Positions 16,919 to 26,057 of a stretch of 64,000 nucleotides of DNA are shown one piece after another; position 1 is the first letter of the stretch; each line of letters begins with the position of its first letter. This DNA is from Amycolatopsis nigrescens CSC17Ta-90 (lineage in GTDB: Bacteria > Actinomycetota > Actinomycetes > Mycobacteriales > Pseudonocardiaceae): contig NZ_ARVW01000001.1 in assembly GCF_000384315.1 (NCBI RefSeq), positions 3,844,157 through 3,908,156 of the forward strand, read 5' to 3'. Under the pieces are notes generated by a model, which saw only the letters and a list, made by a program, of their open reading frames with translations, made no database searches and had not been told where the DNA came from. Both the position numbers and the translations under genes were made by a program.

Positions 16919-18055
16919 GTGAAGATCATGCGGTCGATGGGCGCCGTCGGCATCGTGGCGAGCGCCGCCCTCGTGCTCACCGCCTGTGGCTCCGACCCCG
17001 CGGCCAACAACAGCGGAAACCAGAGCTCCAACGCCGCTCCCGCGCCCTCCGGCACGGCGAATGTCGAGTGCGGGGGCAAGAACCCGCTGTCCGCCGAGGG
17101 ATCCTCCGCGCAGAAGACCGCGATCGACATTTTCGTGCAGCAGTACCGGGCGAAGTGCTCCGGCCAGCAGGTCAACTACAACCCGAGCGGCTCCGGCGCC
17201 GGCGTCAAGCAGTTCAACGCCAACCAGGTCGACTTCGCCGGCTCCGACTCCGCGCTCAAGGTCGGCGAAGAGGCCAACGCCGCCAAGGCGCGCTGCGCCG
17301 GCTCGGAAGCCTGGAACCTGCCGCTGGTGGTCGGCCCGGTCGCGGTCGCCTACAAGCTCGACGGGGTCGACAAGCTCACCCTGAACGCCGAGGTCACCGC
17401 CAAGATCTTCAACGGCACCATCAAGACATGGGACGACCCGGCGATCAAGGCGGTCAAGGGCAACGAGACGCTGACCCTGCCGGCCAAGCCGATCCAGGTC
17501 ATCTCGCGCTCCGACGAGTCGGGCACCACGGACAACTTCCAGAAGTACCTGAAGGCCGCCTCGAAGGGTGCCTGGACCCAGGGCGACGGCAAGCAGTTCA
17601 AGGGCGGTGTCGGTAACGGCGCGGAGAAGTCCAACGGCGTGGTCGAAGCGGCCAAGGCCGGCGACGGCACCATCACCTACGTCGAGTCCTCCTTCGCCAA
17701 GGACGGCATCAAGCCCGCCCTGCTGGACAGCGGTTCCGGCGGCGTCGAGCTGACCCCGGAGAACGTGGCCAAGTCCCTGGACGCCGCCAAGTTCAAGAAG
17801 GAAGGCACCAACGACCTGGCGCTGGACCTCGACGCGATCTACTCCAGCGACACCGCCGGCGCGTACCCGCTGCTGCTGGTCACCTACGAGATCGTCTGCT
17901 CCAAGTACGACAACCCCGAGGTGGCCAAGGCGGTCAAGGCCTTCCTCGGTGTTGCCGCCACCGACGGGCAGAAGCCGCTGTCCGACAAGGGTTACGTGCC
18001 GATCCCGCAGAGCCTGCAGGACAAGGTGCTGACTTCGGTCAAGGCGATCGCCTGA
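16919..18055 (+). CDS. pstS: Phosphate ABC transporter substrate-binding lipoprotein PstS
   Basis: 378 residues from GTG, preceded by a good ribosome site (GGAGG, 16906-16910). Signal peptide with lipobox LTAC; Cys23 would be lipidated, anchoring the protein to the outer face of the membrane. The mature part has the phosphate-binding signatures GSSAQKTAI near the start, FAGSDSALK and SRSDESGTTDNF, all with Ser/Thr/Asp that contact phosphate. It delivers phosphate to PstCA. First gene of pstSCAB under a PHO box. Confidence 0.96.
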   Translation: MKIMRSMGAVGIVASAALVLTACGSDPAANNSGNQSSNAAPAPSGTANVECGGKNPLSAEGSSAQKTAIDIFVQQYRAKCSGQQVNYNPSGSGAGVKQFNANQVDFAGSDSALKVGEEANAAKARCAGSEAWNLPLVVGPVAVAYKLDGVDKLTLNAEVTAKIFNGTIKTWDDPAIKAVKGNETLTLPAKPIQVISRSDESGTTDNFQKYLKAASKGAWTQGDGKQFKGGVGNGAEKSNGVVEAAKAGDGTITYVESSFAKDGIKPALLDSGSGGVELTPENVAKSLDAAKFKKEGTNDLALDLDAIYSSDTAGAYPLLLVTYEIVCSKYDNPEVAKAVKAFLGVAATDGQKPLSDKGYVPIPQSLQDKVLTSVKAIA

Positions 18056-18107
18056 CCGGTCGAGAAGTCTTTCCTGACAGATAGAGACAGGCTGGACTGA
18101 AAAGTCT

Positions 18108-19187
18108 ATGAGCGAGCCCATCTCGGCGCGGACGCCCACCGGGGACACCGGTGGGCGTTCGTCGTCGGCTAATCCTCTTACGGAGGACCCGATTTCGGAG
18201 CAATCAGCCGCGCCGGCGCCGGAAAACGGCGGCCCCGGACCGATCGCGGGAGACAAAGCCAAGAAGGTGCGTCCCGGGGACCGCATCTTCGCCAACCTCA
18301 CCACCGGCGCCGGCATCTTCGTGGTGGTGCTCATCGGGTTGATCGGTATCTTCCTGCTGATCCAGGCGATTCCGGCGCTGCAGGCCGACCAGGTCAACTT
18401 CCTGTGGTCCCGGGAGTGGGCCACCGGCGATCCGAACAACCTGCGGTTCGGCATTCTCGACCTGCTTCAGGTGACCATCGCGACCTCACTGGTGGCGCTG
18501 GTGATCGCGATGCCGGTGTCACTGGGGATCGCGCTGTTCCTCACCCAGTACGCGCCGGCCAGGCTGGCCAGGCCGTTCGCCTACGTCATCGACCTGCTGG
18601 CCGCGGTGCCGTCGATCATCTTCGGGCTCTGGGGCATCATCGTGCTCGCCCCGGTCATCGAGCCGGTGTCGAGCTGGATCAACGAGACCTTCGCCTGGAT
18701 CCCGATCTTCGCGCCAGGTAACGTCGCGCCGAACCTGCGCGGCACCATCTTCACCGCCGGCGTGGTGCTCGCGGTGATGCTGCTGCCGATCATCACCTCG
18801 CTCACCAGAGAGGTGTTCGAGCGCACGCCGACCCCGCACATCGAGGGCGCGCTGGCGCTCGGTGCCACCAGGTGGGAGGTCATCCGCACCACGGTGCTGC
18901 CGTTCGGCAAGGCGGGTTACATCGGCGCCTCGATGCTCGGCCTCGGTCGTGCGCTCGGTGAGACCATCGCGCTGTCGGTGATCCTGCTCATCCCGAGCGG
19001 GGCGTTCAACTGGAGCATCTTCGACGGTGGCGCCACCTTCGCTTCGAAGATCGCCTCCAACTACAGCGAGTTCAACAGTGCGACCTCGGCGGGCGCCTAC
19101 ATCGCGGCCGGCCTGGTGCTGTTCCTGCTCACCTTCCTGGTGAACTTCGCGGCCAGGTCGATCATCGGCGACAAGAAGGGGGACTGA
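18108..19187 (+). CDS. pstC: Phosphate ABC transporter permease PstC
   Basis: 359 residues. An N-terminal hydrophilic stretch of ~65 residues rich in Ser/Pro/Glu precedes the six-span permease core. The EAA-type cytoplasmic loop is seen as EGALALGATRWEVIRTTVLP, contacting PstB. PstC pairs with PstA to form the channel. It starts 52 bases after pstS and four bases before pstA. Confidence 0.95.
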   Translation: MSEPISARTPTGDTGGRSSSANPLTEDPISEQSAAPAPENGGPGPIAGDKAKKVRPGDRIFANLTTGAGIFVVVLIGLIGIFLLIQAIPALQADQVNFLWSREWATGDPNNLRFGILDLLQVTIATSLVALVIAMPVSLGIALFLTQYAPARLARPFAYVIDLLAAVPSIIFGLWGIIVLAPVIEPVSSWINETFAWIPIFAPGNVAPNLRGTIFTAGVVLAVMLLPIITSLTREVFERTPTPHIEGALALGATRWEVIRTTVLPFGKAGYIGASMLGLGRALGETIALSVILLIPSGAFNWSIFDGGATFASKIASNYSEFNSATSAGAYIAAGLVLFLLTFLVNFAARSIIGDKKGD

Positions 19188-19191
19188 GATC

Positions 19192-20109
19192 ATGACGAAG
19201 ACCCTCTCCGAGCCCGCCACCACCCCCGCCTTCCAGCAGGTCAGCCTGGCCCGCAAGTCGAAGAACGGGGTCGCGACCGCACTGGTCTGGCTGGCCTTCC
19301 TGATCGCGGTGGTGCCGCTGGTCTGGGTGCTCTACACCGTGGTGGCGAACGGGATCAAGCGGATTCCGTTCACCAACTGGTGGAGCGAGGACTTCGGATC
19401 GGTGCTCTCCGACGAGGTCGGCGGTGGCGTGCTGCACGCCATCATCGGCACCTTGTTGCAGGGTCTGGTCTGCGCTGTCATCGCGGTGCCGCTTGGCATC
19501 CTGGTGGCGATCTACCTCGTCGAGTACGGCCGTGGCACCAGGCTCGCCAAGGCGACCACGTTCATGGTGGACATCCTTTCCGGTGTGCCCTCGATCGTCG
19601 CCGCACTGTTCATCTACGCGCTCTGGATAACCACCTTCGGTATGCCGCGCAGCGCTTTCGCGGTGTCGCTCGCCTTGGTGTTGTTGATGATTCCGGTAGT
19701 GGTCCGGTCCTCCGAAGAAATGTTGCGAATCGTGCCGGACGATTTGCGCGAGGCTTCCTATGCGCTGGGCGTGCCGAAATGGAAGACCATCGTCAAGATC
19801 GTGCTGCCGACCGCGCTCTCCGGCATCATCAGCGGTGTCATGATGGCGCTGGCGAGGGTGATGGGCGAGACCGCGCCGTTGCTGGTGCTCGTCGGTTACT
19901 CGCCCTACAACAACTACGACATCTTCCAAGGTGAAATGGCGTCGCTGCCGTTGCTGATGAACAACGAGCGCGTCACCAACTCGATGGCGCCCGGTAGCGT
20001 CGGATTCGAGCGGATCTGGGGTGCGGCGCTGACCCTGGTGCTCATCATCGCCCTGATCAACCTCCTCGCCACGGTGATCGCCCGACTGGTCGCCCCGAAG
20101 AAGAAGTGA
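19192..20109 (+). CDS. pstA: Phosphate ABC transporter permease PstA
   Basis: 305 residues with six membrane spans and the coupling loop REASYALGVPKWKTIVKIVLP that contacts PstB. The family pattern GVLHAIIGTLLQ near the start of the core and LSGIISGVMMALARVMGETAPLL are typical PstA. The start was taken at ATG 19192, four bases after the pstC stop. Together with PstC it forms the high-affinity phosphate pore. Confidence 0.95.
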   Translation: MTKTLSEPATTPAFQQVSLARKSKNGVATALVWLAFLIAVVPLVWVLYTVVANGIKRIPFTNWWSEDFGSVLSDEVGGGVLHAIIGTLLQGLVCAVIAVPLGILVAIYLVEYGRGTRLAKATTFMVDILSGVPSIVAALFIYALWITTFGMPRSAFAVSLALVLLMIPVVVRSSEEMLRIVPDDLREASYALGVPKWKTIVKIVLPTALSGIISGVMMALARVMGETAPLLVLVGYSPYNNYDIFQGEMASLPLLMNNERVTNSMAPGSVGFERIWGAALTLVLIIALINLLATVIARLVAPKKK

Positions 20110-20112
20110 GTT

Positions 20113-20889
20113 ATGGCAAAGCGAATCGACGTCAAGGACGTGGACATCTACTACGGCAAGTTCCACGCCGTGGACAGCGTCACGCTGTCGGTGCCGCCGC
20201 GTAACGTCACCGCGTTCATCGGACCGTCCGGCTGTGGCAAGTCCACCGTGCTGCGCACGCTGAACCGGATGCACGAGGTGATCCCGGGTGCGCGCGTGGA
20301 CGGCGAGGTGCTGCTCGACGGCGAGGACATCTATGCGTCCACTGTGGACCCGGTGCAGGTGCGGCGGACCATCGGCATGGTGTTCCAGCGGCCAAACCCG
20401 TTCCCAACCATGTCCATCCGCGACAACGTGGTGGCCGGGCTGAAACTGGCCGGCACCAAGAACAAGAAGCAGCTGGACGAGATCGCCGAGCGCGCGCTGC
20501 GGGGCGCGAACCTGTGGAACGAGGTCAAGGACCGGCTCGGCAAGCCGGGCGGCGGGCTCTCCGGCGGTCAGCAGCAGCGGCTCTGCATCGCGCGGGCGAT
20601 CGCGGTGCGGCCGGACGTGCTGCTGATGGACGAGCCCTGCTCGGCGTTGGACCCGATCTCCACCCTGGCCATCGAGGACCTGATCGGTGAGCTGAAGAAG
20701 GACTACACGATCGTCATCGTCACGCACAACATGCAGCAGGCGGCGCGCGTGTCCGACCAGACGGCCTTCTTCAACCTGCACGGCGTCGGCCAGCCGGGCC
20801 GGCTGGTGGAGCTCAACGACACCGAGAAGATCTTCTCCAACCCGGACGAAAAGGCCACCGAGGACTACATCTCCGGCCGCTTCGGCTAA
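20113..20889 (+). CDS. pstB: Phosphate ABC transporter ATPase PstB
   Basis: 258 residues, normal length. Walker [10 protein letters not shown] at 37-45, Q-loop [13 protein letters not shown], signature LSGGQQQR, Walker [14 protein letters not shown], and the switch His in [17 protein letters not shown]. The PNPFP motif after the Q-loop is specific to PstB. Starts three bases after pstA. In mycobacteria the homologue PhoT (Rv0820) lies at this position. Confidence 0.97.
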   Translation: MAKRIDVKDVDIYYGKFHAVDSVTLSVPPRNVTAFIGPSGCGKSTVLRTLNRMHEVIPGARVDGEVLLDGEDIYASTVDPVQVRRTIGMVFQRPNPFPTMSIRDNVVAGLKLAGTKNKKQLDEIAERALRGANLWNEVKDRLGKPGGGLSGGQQQRLCIARAIAVRPDVLLMDEPCSALDPISTLAIEDLIGELKKDYTIVIVTHNMQQAARVSDQTAFFNLHGVGQPGRLVELNDTEKIFSNPDEKATEDYISGRFG

Positions 20890-20914
20890 CCCTCGCGCTA
20901 CCGGCCATGCAGCG

Positions 20915-20955
20915 AAGGCCACCTTGCCTGCGTTCAATGCAGGCAAGGTGGCCTT
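20915..20955 (+). terminator. Palindromic terminator after pstB (family A element)
   Basis: A perfect 17-bp inverted repeat: arms 20915-20931 (starting AAGGCCACCTTGC) and 20939-20955 with a seven-base loop GTTCAAT. It ends the pst operon. The AAGG[GC]CACCTT core recurs at 33,448 and 46,597. Confidence 0.85.
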
Positions 20956-21062
20956 CACTGCGTCCGGGGAAAGCAGGGGTGGGGTGGGGCATATTCGGGG
21001 GACGGGCGGGGTGGGTGAGCAGTACGGTCGTGCCGGAAAACTGGGCTGGGAAGGGGGCGTGC

Positions 21063-21974
21063 GTGGTTTCGGTGTTCATGGACCCGGCAGGGGACAGGTC
21101 ACTGCCGCGGCCCGGCCTGATGGCGTTGGCAGGGCGCACCCTCGGTGGCATTCCGCCGACCTTCCAGGTGCTCATCGGTATCTTCAGCGTCCAGGTCGGC
21201 GCGGCACTGGCGAAGCAGCTCTTCTCGGTTACCGGCGCCGCCGGCACGGTGACCCTGCGGCTGTTCTTCGCCGCCGTGGTGTTGCTGCTGGTCTGGCGGC
21301 CCTCGTTGAAGATCAGCCGCCGCGCGCTGCCCGTGGTGCTCAGCTACGGCCTGGTGCTCGGCGTGATGAACCTCTGCTTCTACCAGGCCATCGCGCGGAT
21401 CCCGCTGGGCATCGCGGTGACCATCGAGTTCCTCGGCCCGCTGACCGTCGCGCTGGCCGGTTCCCGCCGCTGGCTGGACGCGCTGTGGGCGCTGCTCGCC
21501 GCGGGCGGGGTGGTGCTGCTCACCGAGTCCCGTGGCGAGCTGTCCATGGCGGGCATGCTGTTCGCGCTGGCCGCCGGGATCTGCTGGGGCTCCTACATCC
21601 TGCTCGGTGCCGCGCTGGGCAACCGGACCACCGAGGGCAACGGCCTGGCGCTCGGCATGGCGGTGGCCGCGCTGGTCGCGATGCCGGTGGGCGCCGTGGA
21701 GACCGGCACCGGGCTGCTCGCGCCGTGGGTGCTGATGATCGGGCTGGCGGTGGCCCTGCTGTCCTCGGTGATCCCGTACTCGCTGGAGCTCGAGGCGTTG
21801 CGCCGCATCCCGCCCCGGGTGTTCGGGGTGCTGATGAGCCTGGAGCCGGCGGTCGGCGCGCTCGCCGGGCTGATCGTGCTCGGCGAGATGCTGCACACCA
21901 CGCAATGGCTGGCCGTCGGCCTGGTCGTCGCCGCCTCGGTCGGCGCCACCCGCACCGCCACCACACGCAAATAG
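21063..21974 (+). CDS. EamA-family transporter, RhtA-like amino-acid/threonine exporter
   Basis: 303 residues, ten membrane spans in two EamA halves (FFAAVVLLLVWRPSLKISRR in the first; AAGICWGSYILLG opening the second). The SLEPAVGALAGLIVLGE near the end is the RhtA-type signature of DMT exporters. Substrate unknown; relatives export threonine, homoserine or inhibitory analogues. I start at GTG 21063 behind a GGAAGGGGG ribosome site; the longer frame runs through the pst terminator. Its stop lies inside the left arm of the next palindrome. Confidence 0.85.
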   Translation: MVSVFMDPAGDRSLPRPGLMALAGRTLGGIPPTFQVLIGIFSVQVGAALAKQLFSVTGAAGTVTLRLFFAAVVLLLVWRPSLKISRRALPVVLSYGLVLGVMNLCFYQAIARIPLGIAVTIEFLGPLTVALAGSRRWLDALWALLAAGGVVLLTESRGELSMAGMLFALAAGICWGSYILLGAALGNRTTEGNGLALGMAVAALVAMPVGAVETGTGLLAPWVLMIGLAVALLSSVIPYSLELEALRRIPPRVFGVLMSLEPAVGALAGLIVLGEMLHTTQWLAVGLVVAASVGATRTATTRK

Positions 21975-22015
21975 CCGGCTTTTTGCCCCTTGGGATAAGG
22001 GCGAAAAGCCGGCTA
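21971..22015. terminator. Bidirectional palindromic terminator between rhtA-like gene and phoU (family C)
   Basis: ATAGCCGGCTTTT (from 21971) pairs with its complement AAAAGCCGGCTAT (ending 22015), with an inner TTGCCC/GGGCGA pairing. It lies between convergent genes. The same sequence is seen as a half-copy at 4867. Confidence 0.8.
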
Positions 22016-22029
22016 TTTGCCGTGGAGGG

Positions 22030-22707
22030 TCAGAGGGTGTCTTCGGGGGAGCCGTAGCCGGGCATCTTGCCGGTGACCACGAAGACCATCCGGCGGGCGA
22101 CCGAGACGGCGTGGTCGGCGTAGCGCTCGTAGAACCGGCCGAGCAGGGTCACGTCCACCGCCGCCGCCACCCCGTGCGGCCAGTCGCGGTCCATGATCAC
22201 CGTGAACAGGTGCTTGTGGATGTCGTCCACCTGGTCGTCGTCGGCCTCCAGGGTGCGGGCCGCGGCCACGTCCTTGGTCTTGATGACCTGCTCCACCTGC
22301 CTGGCCAGTTTCACCGCGACCGAGCCCATCTCCGCGAAGTAGGGCTGCACGTTCTCCGGCAGCACCGGCTCCGGGTGCCGGCGGCGGGCCGCCTTGGCCA
22401 CGTGCAGCGCCAGGTCGCCCATCCGCTCCAGGCTCTCCGCCGCGTGGATCGCGGCCAGCACGGTCCGCAGGTCCGTGGCCACCGGCGCCTGCAGCGCCAG
22501 CAACGCGTACGCCTGCTCTTCGCAGTCGGCGCGGGCGTCGTCCACCTTGGCGTCGTTGCTGATCACCTGTTCGGCAAGGCCGAGGTCGACCTCCAGCAGT
22601 GCCTTGGTCGCCTGTTCCATGGCGTCGGCGACCTGCACCGACATGGCGGCCAGGTTCCCGGCCAGTTGTTCGAGTTCGACGTGATAAGCCTCGCGCATGG
22701 CGGACAT
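22030..22707 (-). CDS. phoU: Phosphate regulatory protein PhoU
   Basis: 225 residues made of two three-helix bundles. Each carries the PhoU metal motif E-R-x-G/A-D: SLERMGDLALHVAK in the first and YERYADHAVSVARR in the second. PhoU couples Pst transport to the phosphate two-component system and to persister physiology. M. tuberculosis PhoY2 (Rv0821c) is syntenic. The frame allows two starts; MREAYHVEL (22698) matches family N-termini better than MSAM at 22707. It faces pstSCAB rather than lying in the operon. Confidence 0.94.
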   Translation of the reverse strand: MSAMREAYHVELEQLAGNLAAMSVQVADAMEQATKALLEVDLGLAEQVISNDAKVDDARADCEEQAYALLALQAPVATDLRTVLAAIHAAESLERMGDLALHVAKAARRRHPEPVLPENVQPYFAEMGSVAVKLARQVEQVIKTKDVAAARTLEADDDQVDDIHKHLFTVIMDRDWPHGVAAAVDVTLLGRFYERYADHAVSVARRMVFVVTGKMPGYGSPEDTL

Positions 22708-22786
22708 TTTACGGGCCTGGGCCTGCGATCACCGCATCGCAGGGTGAACCGGACATGAACCCGGCCTAACGAATGGCTTCGCGCGG

Positions 22787-25000
22787 CTATTCGGAGGGCT
22801 TGGTCGGCTGCGCGGCGCCACCGGCGGAGCCGTCCGCGGCGGGCAGCTTCTCGTCGGGCAGCGGGGTGTTCTCGATCAGCGAGCGGAACACCGAGTTCGC
22901 CTTGTCCAGCATGAGCACCTCGTTGCCGCGCGAGTTCGCGTTGCCGGTGGTCGGCACGGTGAGGAAGGTGATCCGGCCGGAGTCCATGCCCTGCATCGAC
23001 TGCGCCAGCGTGAGCAACTGGTCCACGCCGATGTTGTCGCCGAAGGTCGCGTTGGCGAAGGCGGTGACGAACGCGGTCAGCTTGCCGGGGTCCAGGATCA
23101 CGTCCCTGGACATGGCCTTGCGCAGCAGCGAGCCGATGAACTCCTGCTGGCGCTTGATCCGGCCGTAGTCCGAGGTCGGGTCGCCCTTCACGTGCCGCGC
23201 GCGGACGTAGTTCAGCGCCTGGTCGCCGGTCAGCACCAGGTCGCCGGCCTGCGGGAAGATCTTGCCGAGGGTGGTGTCGTCGATCGGCTTGTCTAGGTGC
23301 ACCGGCACCCCGCCGGCCGCATCGACCATTCCCTTGAAACCGTTGAAGTCCACTCCGACGAAGTGATTCAGCCGCATCCCGGTCATCTGCTGCGCCAGCT
23401 TGATCACGCAGGCCGGGCCGCCCTCCATGTAGACCGAGTTCAGCTTGGTGGTGCGCAGTGCCTCCACCTTCTGGTCGGTGTACTTGCCGGCTCCGTGGTC
23501 GAAGCGCTGGCACTCCGGCCTGGAGACTTCGAGGTCGCGCGGGAAGGACACGGCGACCACCCGTGACCGGTCCGCCGGGATGTGCGCGATCATCATCGTG
23601 TCCGCGCGCGCACCGGGCACCCCGTCCGCGCTGCCGACCCCTTCTTCGGCTTCCGCGCCGGCACGGGTGTCCGAGCCGATGATCAGGAAGTTCTCGTCCC
23701 CGCGCTGGCCCGCCGCGTTCTGGATGTCCTGCGAGTTCTCGTCCAGCGCGGCGATCTGGTTGAACTTGCTGTTGAACCAGGTCTTGGTGCCCCAGGCGAC
23801 GCCGGTGGCCAGGAAGACCACCGCGGCCAGCACGATGGCGGTGATCCGGCCGGTCTTCAGCGAGCGGAGGTTGCGGCGTTCCTTCTTCTCCTGCAGCCGG
23901 GTCTGCGCGGCCTTCTCGGGTTCGTCCTTCTCCGGTGCGTCGGCCGCCGCCATCGCCGGCGCGTCGGCGGGCCGCTTGGCCGGTCCGGTGAGCTTGGTCG
24001 CCTGGTCCGAGCCGGGCAGCACCACCCGCTGCAGCTTGGTCCTGGTCTGCTCCAGCAGCTGCGCCGGCCGGGCGGTCAGCCGTTCCCGCCGCTGCTTGCG
24101 CTTGGCCTCTTCGGCGGCGATCTCGTCGTGCGCGGCACCGAACCTGGCCAGCGAGTCGTCGATCTTGCGCCGGTACTTGGTGCTGTCGTCGATCGGCTCC
24201 ATCTGGTCGGTCATCACCAGCCGGTCGGCGTCGGTGCGGACCGGTGGCTGCGCCGGTGGCCGGCGGGGCGGCCGCGGAGGACGCTGCGGCGCCTGCTGCC
24301 CGTTGGCCAGCGGCTGCGACTTCTGGGGCGGCTGCGGCTTGTTCGGCAGCGGCTGCGAAGGCTGTGGTTTCTTCGGCAGTGGCTGTGACGGCTGCGGTTT
24401 CTTCGGCAGTGGCTGTGACGGCTGCGGTTTCTTCGGCAGGGGTTGCGACGGCTGCCCCTTCGGCAGCGGCTTCGCGGGCGGCGGTTGCGGCGGCGCCGGC
24501 CGTTCCACCGGAGGCGCCGCGGCGGCTTCCGTCGCGATCGGCGGCGCCGGACGCGGTGCGCTGCGGGGCACCACCGGCGGTGCGGGACGGGGGGCCGGAC
24601 GGCGTGGGGCTCGGCGGGGCGGTTGCTGGCCGGCGGGAGCGGACGGCGCGGCCGGCCGCCGCGGAACGGGCGGTTCTTCACGGCGCGGGGCGGCCGGAGG
24701 GGCCGCGCGCCGGGGGCCCGGTGCCGGTGGCGGCGGTACCGCTGGGGCCGCCGGCCTGCGCTCGGCCGGTTCCCTGGCCTCGTGCTCCGCCGGCTTGGGC
24801 AGCGGCCGCTGGCCGGTGTGCTTGGCGACTACATCGGAGACGCTGATTCCGCCGTAGGTGTCCATCGACCTGCGGCGCCTGCCGCCGGAACCGGGAGTCT
24901 CCTTGCCGGAGAAACCCCGTCCGCCCGGCCTGCCCTGCCTGCCACGTGGCAATGGCTCGCCACCTCGGGGACCGGGGCCGGTCGTGTAGTCGTCGGGCAC
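22787..25000 (-). CDS. LytR-CpsA-Psr (LCP) family cell-wall ligase with long Pro-rich cytosolic region
   Basis: About 737 residues from GTG 25000, chosen because AAAGGAGA lies just before it. Residues ~1-260 are Pro/Ala/Arg-rich and contain a 10-residue repeat (PSQPLPKKPQ) several times. A single membrane helix (ITAIVLAAVVFLATGVAWG) at ~390-410 precedes the outside LCP domain with GSDTRAG, RADTMMIAHIPADRSRVVAVSFPRDLEV, and RARHVKGDPTSDYGRIKRQQEF, whose Asp and Arg residues bind the polyprenyl pyrophosphate. LCP enzymes attach arabinogalactan or other glycopolymers to peptidoglycan. Matches Rv0822c by position. The long repeat region may dock other envelope proteins. Confidence 0.9.
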   Translation of the reverse strand: MPDDYTTGPGPRGGEPLPRGRQGRPGGRGFSGKETPGSGGRRRRSMDTYGGISVSDVVAKHTGQRPLPKPAEHEAREPAERRPAAPAVPPPPAPGPRRAAPPAAPRREEPPVPRRPAAPSAPAGQQPPRRAPRRPAPRPAPPVVPRSAPRPAPPIATEAAAAPPVERPAPPQPPPAKPLPKGQPSQPLPKKPQPSQPLPKKPQPSQPLPKKPQPSQPLPNKPQPPQKSQPLANGQQAPQRPPRPPRRPPAQPPVRTDADRLVMTDQMEPIDDSTKYRRKIDDSLARFGAAHDEIAAEEAKRKQRRERLTARPAQLLEQTRTKLQRVVLPGSDQATKLTGPAKRPADAPAMAAADAPEKDEPEKAAQTRLQEKKERRNLRSLKTGRITAIVLAAVVFLATGVAWGTKTWFNSKFNQIAALDENSQDIQNAAGQRGDENFLIIGSDTRAGAEAEEGVGSADGVPGARADTMMIAHIPADRSRVVAVSFPRDLEVSRPECQRFDHGAGKYTDQKVEALRTTKLNSVYMEGGPACVIKLAQQMTGMRLNHFVGVDFNGFKGMVDAAGGVPVHLDKPIDDTTLGKIFPQAGDLVLTGDQALNYVRARHVKGDPTSDYGRIKRQQEFIGSLLRKAMSRDVILDPGKLTAFVTAFANATFGDNIGVDQLLTLAQSMQGMDSGRITFLTVPTTGNANSRGNEVLMLDKANSVFRSLIENTPLPDEKLPAADGSAGGAAQPTKPSE
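24340..24455. repeat. 30-bp in-frame tandem repeat coding the Pro-Lys-Gln repeats of the LCP protein
   Basis: A 30-base unit, of the form TTCGGCAGTGGCTGTGACGG plus CTGCGGTTTC, recurs about four times with few changes. It encodes the ten-residue PSQPLPKKPQ-type repeats on the reverse strand. Near-identical units imply recent expansion. Confidence 0.85.
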
Positions 25001-25270
25001 CCAGTCTCCTTTCCACAATGCTTCAGCGGGCGATACCGGCTCTTGCCGTCTTACCCAGACGCCGACACTGCCTGTCTGGTTGCCAGTTTCGAACCGTCGC
25101 CTGTCGTGGAGACATCGCCGGAACGTCGGGCATCGTTATCGTACGGATACCGACCTTTCCTGACGACACCCTCCCGTGAACTTTTTTACGCACAGTGGGC
25201 CGGGTGAGGTTGCCTGCCACGTTTGGTCTCGTGAGCGAGTCGGCGATGCGGGGGAATTCTCCCGGTTTGA
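25001..25270. other. Intergenic region upstream of the LCP gene
   Basis: About 250 bases, lower in GC than the surroundings around 25,170-25,300. It holds the LCP promoter, which I cannot place exactly. A reverse-strand TACGAT near 25,140 could be a -10 box. No gene seen. Confidence 0.35.
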
Positions 25271-25960
25271 TTACGTACGGTGCTTAATTACCCGGACTCG
25301 GTCCCGTTGCCAATAACTCACGGTATTGCGCCCGGCGTCCTTGGCCGCGTACAGGAGGTCGTCCGCCCGGCGCAGCTGCCGGTGCCCGGCGGCCGGCGAC
25401 GGTTCGTGAGCGACGCCGATGCTGACCGTAACCGACAGCCCGGGGCAGACCTCCGCCCAGGTGTGCCCGGCCACCCTGGCCCTTGCCCGTTCGGCGATCA
25501 TCAGCGCGGAACCCGCGGTGGTGCCCGGTAGTACGAGCACGAACTCTTCTCCCCCGTAGCGGGCGCAGAACCCGCCGGCGGGCAGGTCGTCCTGCAGCAA
25601 CGTGGCCACCCGGCACAGCACCCGGTCGCCGGCCAGGTGTCCGAAGGTGTCGTTGATCCGCTTGAAGCGGTCCAGGTCGACCATCGCCAGCGCCAGCGCG
25701 CACGCCGGGCCGCGGACCAGGTCGAGCAGCCGCCGGTCCAGGAAGCGGCGGTTGTAGGCGCCGGTGAGCGCGTCGCGGCGGCCCTGTTCGCGGGCGAGGT
25801 CCAGGGCGTGCCGCAGCTGCTCGTACGCCTGCCGCCAGTCCCCGCTGGCGGCGAACCGGCAGGCCAGCGACTCGTGCGGGTCGAGCAGGTCTTTTTCCCC
25901 GTCCGGCACCGCGAAGTCCGCCGCCTTGGTCACCCAGTTCAAGTCGTCCGGTTCGGGCAC
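25271..25960 (-). CDS. GGDEF diguanylate cyclase without recognisable sensor domain
   Basis: 229 residues. A ~60-residue helical N-terminus (short TPR-like or coiled stretch, SLACRFAASGDWRQAYEQLR) leads into a full GGDEF domain: DALTGAYNRRFLDRRL, MVDLDRFKRINDTFGHLAGD, and the active site RYGGEEF (GGEEF at 136-140). It should make c-di-GMP from two GTP. No RxxD inhibitory site is present five residues before GGEEF, so product inhibition through that site is not expected. No membrane span. Divergent from the metallophore-like operon; shares its upstream region. Confidence 0.92.
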   Translation of the reverse strand: MPEPDDLNWVTKAADFAVPDGEKDLLDPHESLACRFAASGDWRQAYEQLRHALDLAREQGRRDALTGAYNRRFLDRRLLDLVRGPACALALAMVDLDRFKRINDTFGHLAGDRVLCRVATLLQDDLPAGGFCARYGGEEFVLVLPGTTAGSALMIAERARARVAGHTWAEVCPGLSVTVSIGVAHEPSPAAGHRQLRRADDLLYAAKDAGRNTVSYWQRDRVRVIKHRT

Positions 25961-26057
25961 GGGCTTGAGGCATGGCGGCAGTCGGCGGCGGAATATCGCT
26001 CAACCGGACGAGTGACAGTCCGGACGCCCGGTATGACATCTTCGACACTATCGCTCT
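25961..26057. other. Divergent regulatory region between the GGDEF gene and the transport/biosynthesis operon
   Basis: Together with the Zur-like site (26058-26072) and the leader to 26120, this 160-base region must hold both promoters. It is noticeably richer in A/T (ATATCGCTC, TTGACAATCATTT) than flanking genes. Confidence 0.5.

Noticed and set aside
19162..20958. A ~600-codon reverse frame opposite pstA-pstB
   Set aside because: Antisense shadow: composition dominated by His/Arg/Asp/Gln and no recognisable domain, against two textbook transporter genes.
24340..24455. CRISPR-like regular repeats
   Set aside because: The 30-bp units are directly adjacent, without unique spacers, and lie in frame in a coding region; no cas gene is present.
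23445..24857. A Gly-rich forward frame resembling a PE-PGRS or structural protein
   Set aside because: The Gly/Cys repeats are the antisense of the Pro-rich repeats in the LCP gene.
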